Source: Sclerurus mexicanus (Eukaryota > Chordata > Aves > Passeriformes > Furnariidae). From it: a stretch of 64,000 nucleotides of DNA. The translations under genes were made by a program, and so were the position numbers. How positions within the stretch are numbered: the stretch's first letter is position 1; every line of letters begins with the position of its first letter. Of this stretch, positions 61,555 through 64,000 are shown one piece after another. The DNA lies in contig VWZF01006901.1 of NCBI GenBank assembly GCA_013396755.1, forward strand, positions 1,062,386 through 1,126,385, in the 5' to 3' direction. The notes under the pieces were generated by a model. It searched no databases. It was not told where the DNA came from and worked only from the letters and a program-made list of their open reading frames with translations.

Positions 61555-62060
61555 GGCGGAGGAGAAGGCTCCTTCTGCCGAGGCTGACGGAGAATGAGGG
61601 CACACAGAGTCCCCCTGCCAACAGCGATGCCAGCGCCCCCGTTCGCCCCGGGGCCGGTGCCGGTGCCCGCCGCGCGGTGTCACTGCCGGCCCGGCTGCCG
61701 AGCCGAGCGGGGCTGCGGGATGGGCACAGCCGGGGACAGCCGCCCCAGCCCCTTCTCTGCCCCTCTGAAAGCCCGCGGGTGCTCCGGGAGAGCCCCCGGG
61801 AAGGGGCACCCCGATGGGCTAAGCGCGGAGCAGCCGCAGGGATGGATGAGCGGAGCCGGGAGCAGCGGGATCCGGCAGGAGCAGCCGGCACCGGCACCGC
61901 TCCCAGCGCGGCGAGAGCAGCCAGAAGTGACTAACCCGAGGCCGGGGCAAAGTCGGGCTGCGTGCCAGTGATTGCTCTTTGATTTATTAGCGGCGTTATT
62001 GATTTTCACCTCTGTCTGGGCGCCGGCTTTGGAGCGGCTCCCAGCTGGCTGCTCTCCACA
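61555..62060. promoter_or_regulatory. CpG island, probable promoter of the next gene
   Basis: About 500 bp with very dense CG dinucleotides (for example GTTCGCCCCGGGGCCGGTGC), abrupt against AT-rich DNA on the right side. No convincing coding exon is attached. By gene order (NEK2, SLC30A1, then RD3 in human) it could be the promoter or untranslated first exon of RD3 on the plus strand; this is inference. The ORFs inside are a by-product of GC richness. Confidence 0.65.
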
Positions 62061-64000
62061 TGCTGCCGCCTCACCAGCCCGCTGCACCTTTGGAGGCAGT
62101 GGAAAGCTCGGGCCTCGCTTTTTCTCGTGGCATTCCTTGCCTACTGGTAATTATTTACCCCGGACATCACAACTTTCTGGTTACAGATGGGGCTTCTGCA
62201 CTACTAGGAAGGGCTTCAGGGCAGTTAGTGCTATTTTTGGCACATGCTGGATCCTCTTTTTTAGGTGGGGAGAGATTGATTTCTGCAGCCCCCAGGCTGA
62301 ACACACTTTACCCTGCATTTTACTTTCAAAAAGTGCTCTGCAGGCTGTAGGTTTGGCTGTAGGTAACTTTCCCCCTTTCTTGCCAGAAGCCTGTTCAGCA
62401 CGGTTGCTGCAGAGGAATCTTTTCTCCTAAGAAGCAGACCTATCTGAGCCAGTAACCTTGCTCTCACAATGCTCAAAGGGCAGCATCTAACCATACTACA
62501 TTTTCAAGCAATCTTAACTTAATTATCTTTTGAGCAGCTTTTAATAGCTTTCTCTGCTTCCTCTGGCTTCAGAATTTGCTTTGATAATTAAAGAGCCTAA
62601 TATTTCATATGTTTCTTTATGATGCCTGAAATTTACTACAGAAATCCATTTTCTCCTCCAGTTTGAGGAAGTTACCAGATCTAATACGAGATGACAGGCA
62701 AGAATTTCATACAGCGGGGCATACAGTGTCTCTGCAGGCTCCCGCCCTCTGATAAAACTCAGCTTAGTTTTGGGAAGAAAAGCCCCTTATTTCCTAGGCA
62801 TACGTAATCTCTAGCACTCCTGTACTGTTTGCCTTTCTGTGCACAATTATTTTGGCGTGTGCGTTCAAAGCACTTGCAAGCAGTAAGCCCCAGTGGGGCC
62901 GGGGGTGTGGGCAGTCAACCTGCAACTGATGTTTGTGGTGGGTGCTGGTGTGGCCAACAACAGCCCCTCAGGCAGGGCAAGTAGCAAAACACATGAACAG
63001 CAAACCTCCTTCCTTTTTTAAGGTTCTAAGGGGTTTGCCCTATTCCCTGGTCTTTTGCCCTTTTAGGGGTGTTCCTTAGTTTAAAGGCCCCAAGCTCCCA
63101 GACACAGCTATGTCTCAGTGTGAGTGATGTGAGCTGCAGCCATACAGGTTGCTCTCATAGCTTCTGTGCAAGGTGTCATAGTTTTTTGTTCTCGTCAAGT
63201 GCCTTCACAGAATTACAAAATTCTGTGACAGTCTTGCTTTTGGATTGAAAAAAAAAAATCAATTCTGGCACTCATCTTTCTAGAAAGAAACCTCACAACA
63301 TAACTGGAGCACACCCAAGAGGCTGAAAATCAGAAGAGAAATTAAAATATCCTGAACTTGATTTTATATTAAAGATGGCAATTTTGAAAGCACATTTTAT
63401 GTGCAGCGGCGGGGAATTAGTTGACTTAGATACACTCTTTGATTTTGGTGTTGAAAACAGTGAAGGTGGAAGTATTTGCTTCCACCATATGTCTAATGCA
63501 GAACTGGCCTGTGCATAAAACTATGGAGTGGCAGCTGAGACTTGGCAGGACTGTTCTCATCTGGATTACTTTTAGAGACATCTGGGCCCAGAGATGCAAT
63601 CTGGCACTGTCCTGGTTGTTCATTATGCCACCAAACCATCTCACGCAAAGTTCCCTTCCCAAAGGTGGGTATTAACAAGCACCACTTGTTTCAGTGCTTG
63701 CTGGTGCCTTTCTTCACTCCCTCTTCTTCACCAGCTGCCAGCTTATTACATGATTTCTGAATGTGGCAGGTGGATGCAATTTCCTTTCCTGACCATTGCA
63801 GCAACTCACACCAGATCCTACTGACCCCTCTTTTGGGAGTAGCAAAATTAAGTGCTGGTGGGTAGAGCTCTGTGGGGCAGCAATGGTTTTGGGGGTGTTG
63901 AGGATCTGCCTCCCAGTGGCCAGTGTCAGACTCCCAGCACTCAGAAGACCTTGAGTGGCCTGTGGCATGGTGATGTCTCTGTCACCAACCAGCTTGGGCT
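62061..64000. other. Flank of CpG island, no coding exon recognised
   Basis: Returns to AT-rich composition. If a plus-strand gene starts at the CpG island, this would be its first intron. No domain-bearing ORF or repeat was recognised. Confidence 0.5.

Noticed and set aside
61454..62087. Overlapping ORFs on both strands in the CpG island
   Set aside because: Expected from high GC with few stop codons; Arg/Ala/Pro/Gly-rich composition in all frames.
31143..64000. RD3, expected next by synteny
   Set aside because: I looked for its conserved N-terminal coding exon on both strands and found none; it is probably beyond the window.
1..64000. CRISPR arrays, tRNA or rRNA genes, and intact retroviral genes
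   Set aside because: No regularly spaced repeats, no tRNA cloverleaf-like box pair, no rRNA sequence, and no gag, pol or env frame was recognised.

Overview
The window is vertebrate nuclear DNA from a bird. The evidence is two multi-exon genes with GT-AG introns, several CR1 LINE 3' ends (the dominant avian retrotransposon), an avian-type ERV long terminal repeat, and long AT-rich intergenic DNA with almost no operon-like structure. Decayed PIM-type kinase copies and the LTR type suggest a passerine, but that is an inference from memory of such genomes. Nothing prokaryotic, no CRISPR array and no intact viral gene was seen.

Layout. 372-6584 (+) holds the last seven coding exons of NEK2, the centrosomal mitotic kinase; the start codon and ATP-binding N-lobe lie upstream of the window. 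6585-26094 is intergenic. It carries a CR1 3' end (7700-7747), a complete solo LTR with TG/CA ends and a near-perfect 5-bp target duplication (8158-8921, minus), a longer CR1 (9094-9550, minus), a tandem pair of broken PIM-like kinase gene fragments with a CR1 reverse-transcriptase fragment beside them (12751-14636, minus), and a short CR1 tail (18625-18756). An assembly gap of 401 N (26095-26495) hides the promoter, start codon and first part of SLC30A1 (zinc exporter ZnT1). Its visible coding sequence is 26496-26910 and 30232-31142 (+). The 3' flank holds an ancient MIR/CORE-SINE relic (32610-32775) and an isolated GC-rich patch (33170-33450). From 34 kb to 61 kb I recognise no gene. That stretch has a CR1 tail (42440-42505), a degenerate 20-bp minisatellite (45238-45368), a probable second LTR (about 47480-48480), a pentanucleotide repeat (51821-51924) and an unidentified minus-strand ORF cluster (56119-56876). 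A strong CpG island at 61555-62060 looks like the promoter of the next gene, whose coding exons are not visible here.

Biology. NEK2 and SLC30A1 lie head-to-tail, as in the human 1q32.3 neighbourhood, where RD3 follows. They share no pathway: NEK2 separates centrosomes at mitotic entry, and ZnT1 exports zinc at the plasma membrane. The most informative points are in NEK2. Its final exon lacks a KEN box and has a Tyr in place of the Phe of the PP1-docking motif, while the C-terminal Met-Arg tail is kept. Its last intron offers a read-through end plus a canonical AATAAA that could make a short NEK2B-like isoform. The decaying PIM-like array is also notable.
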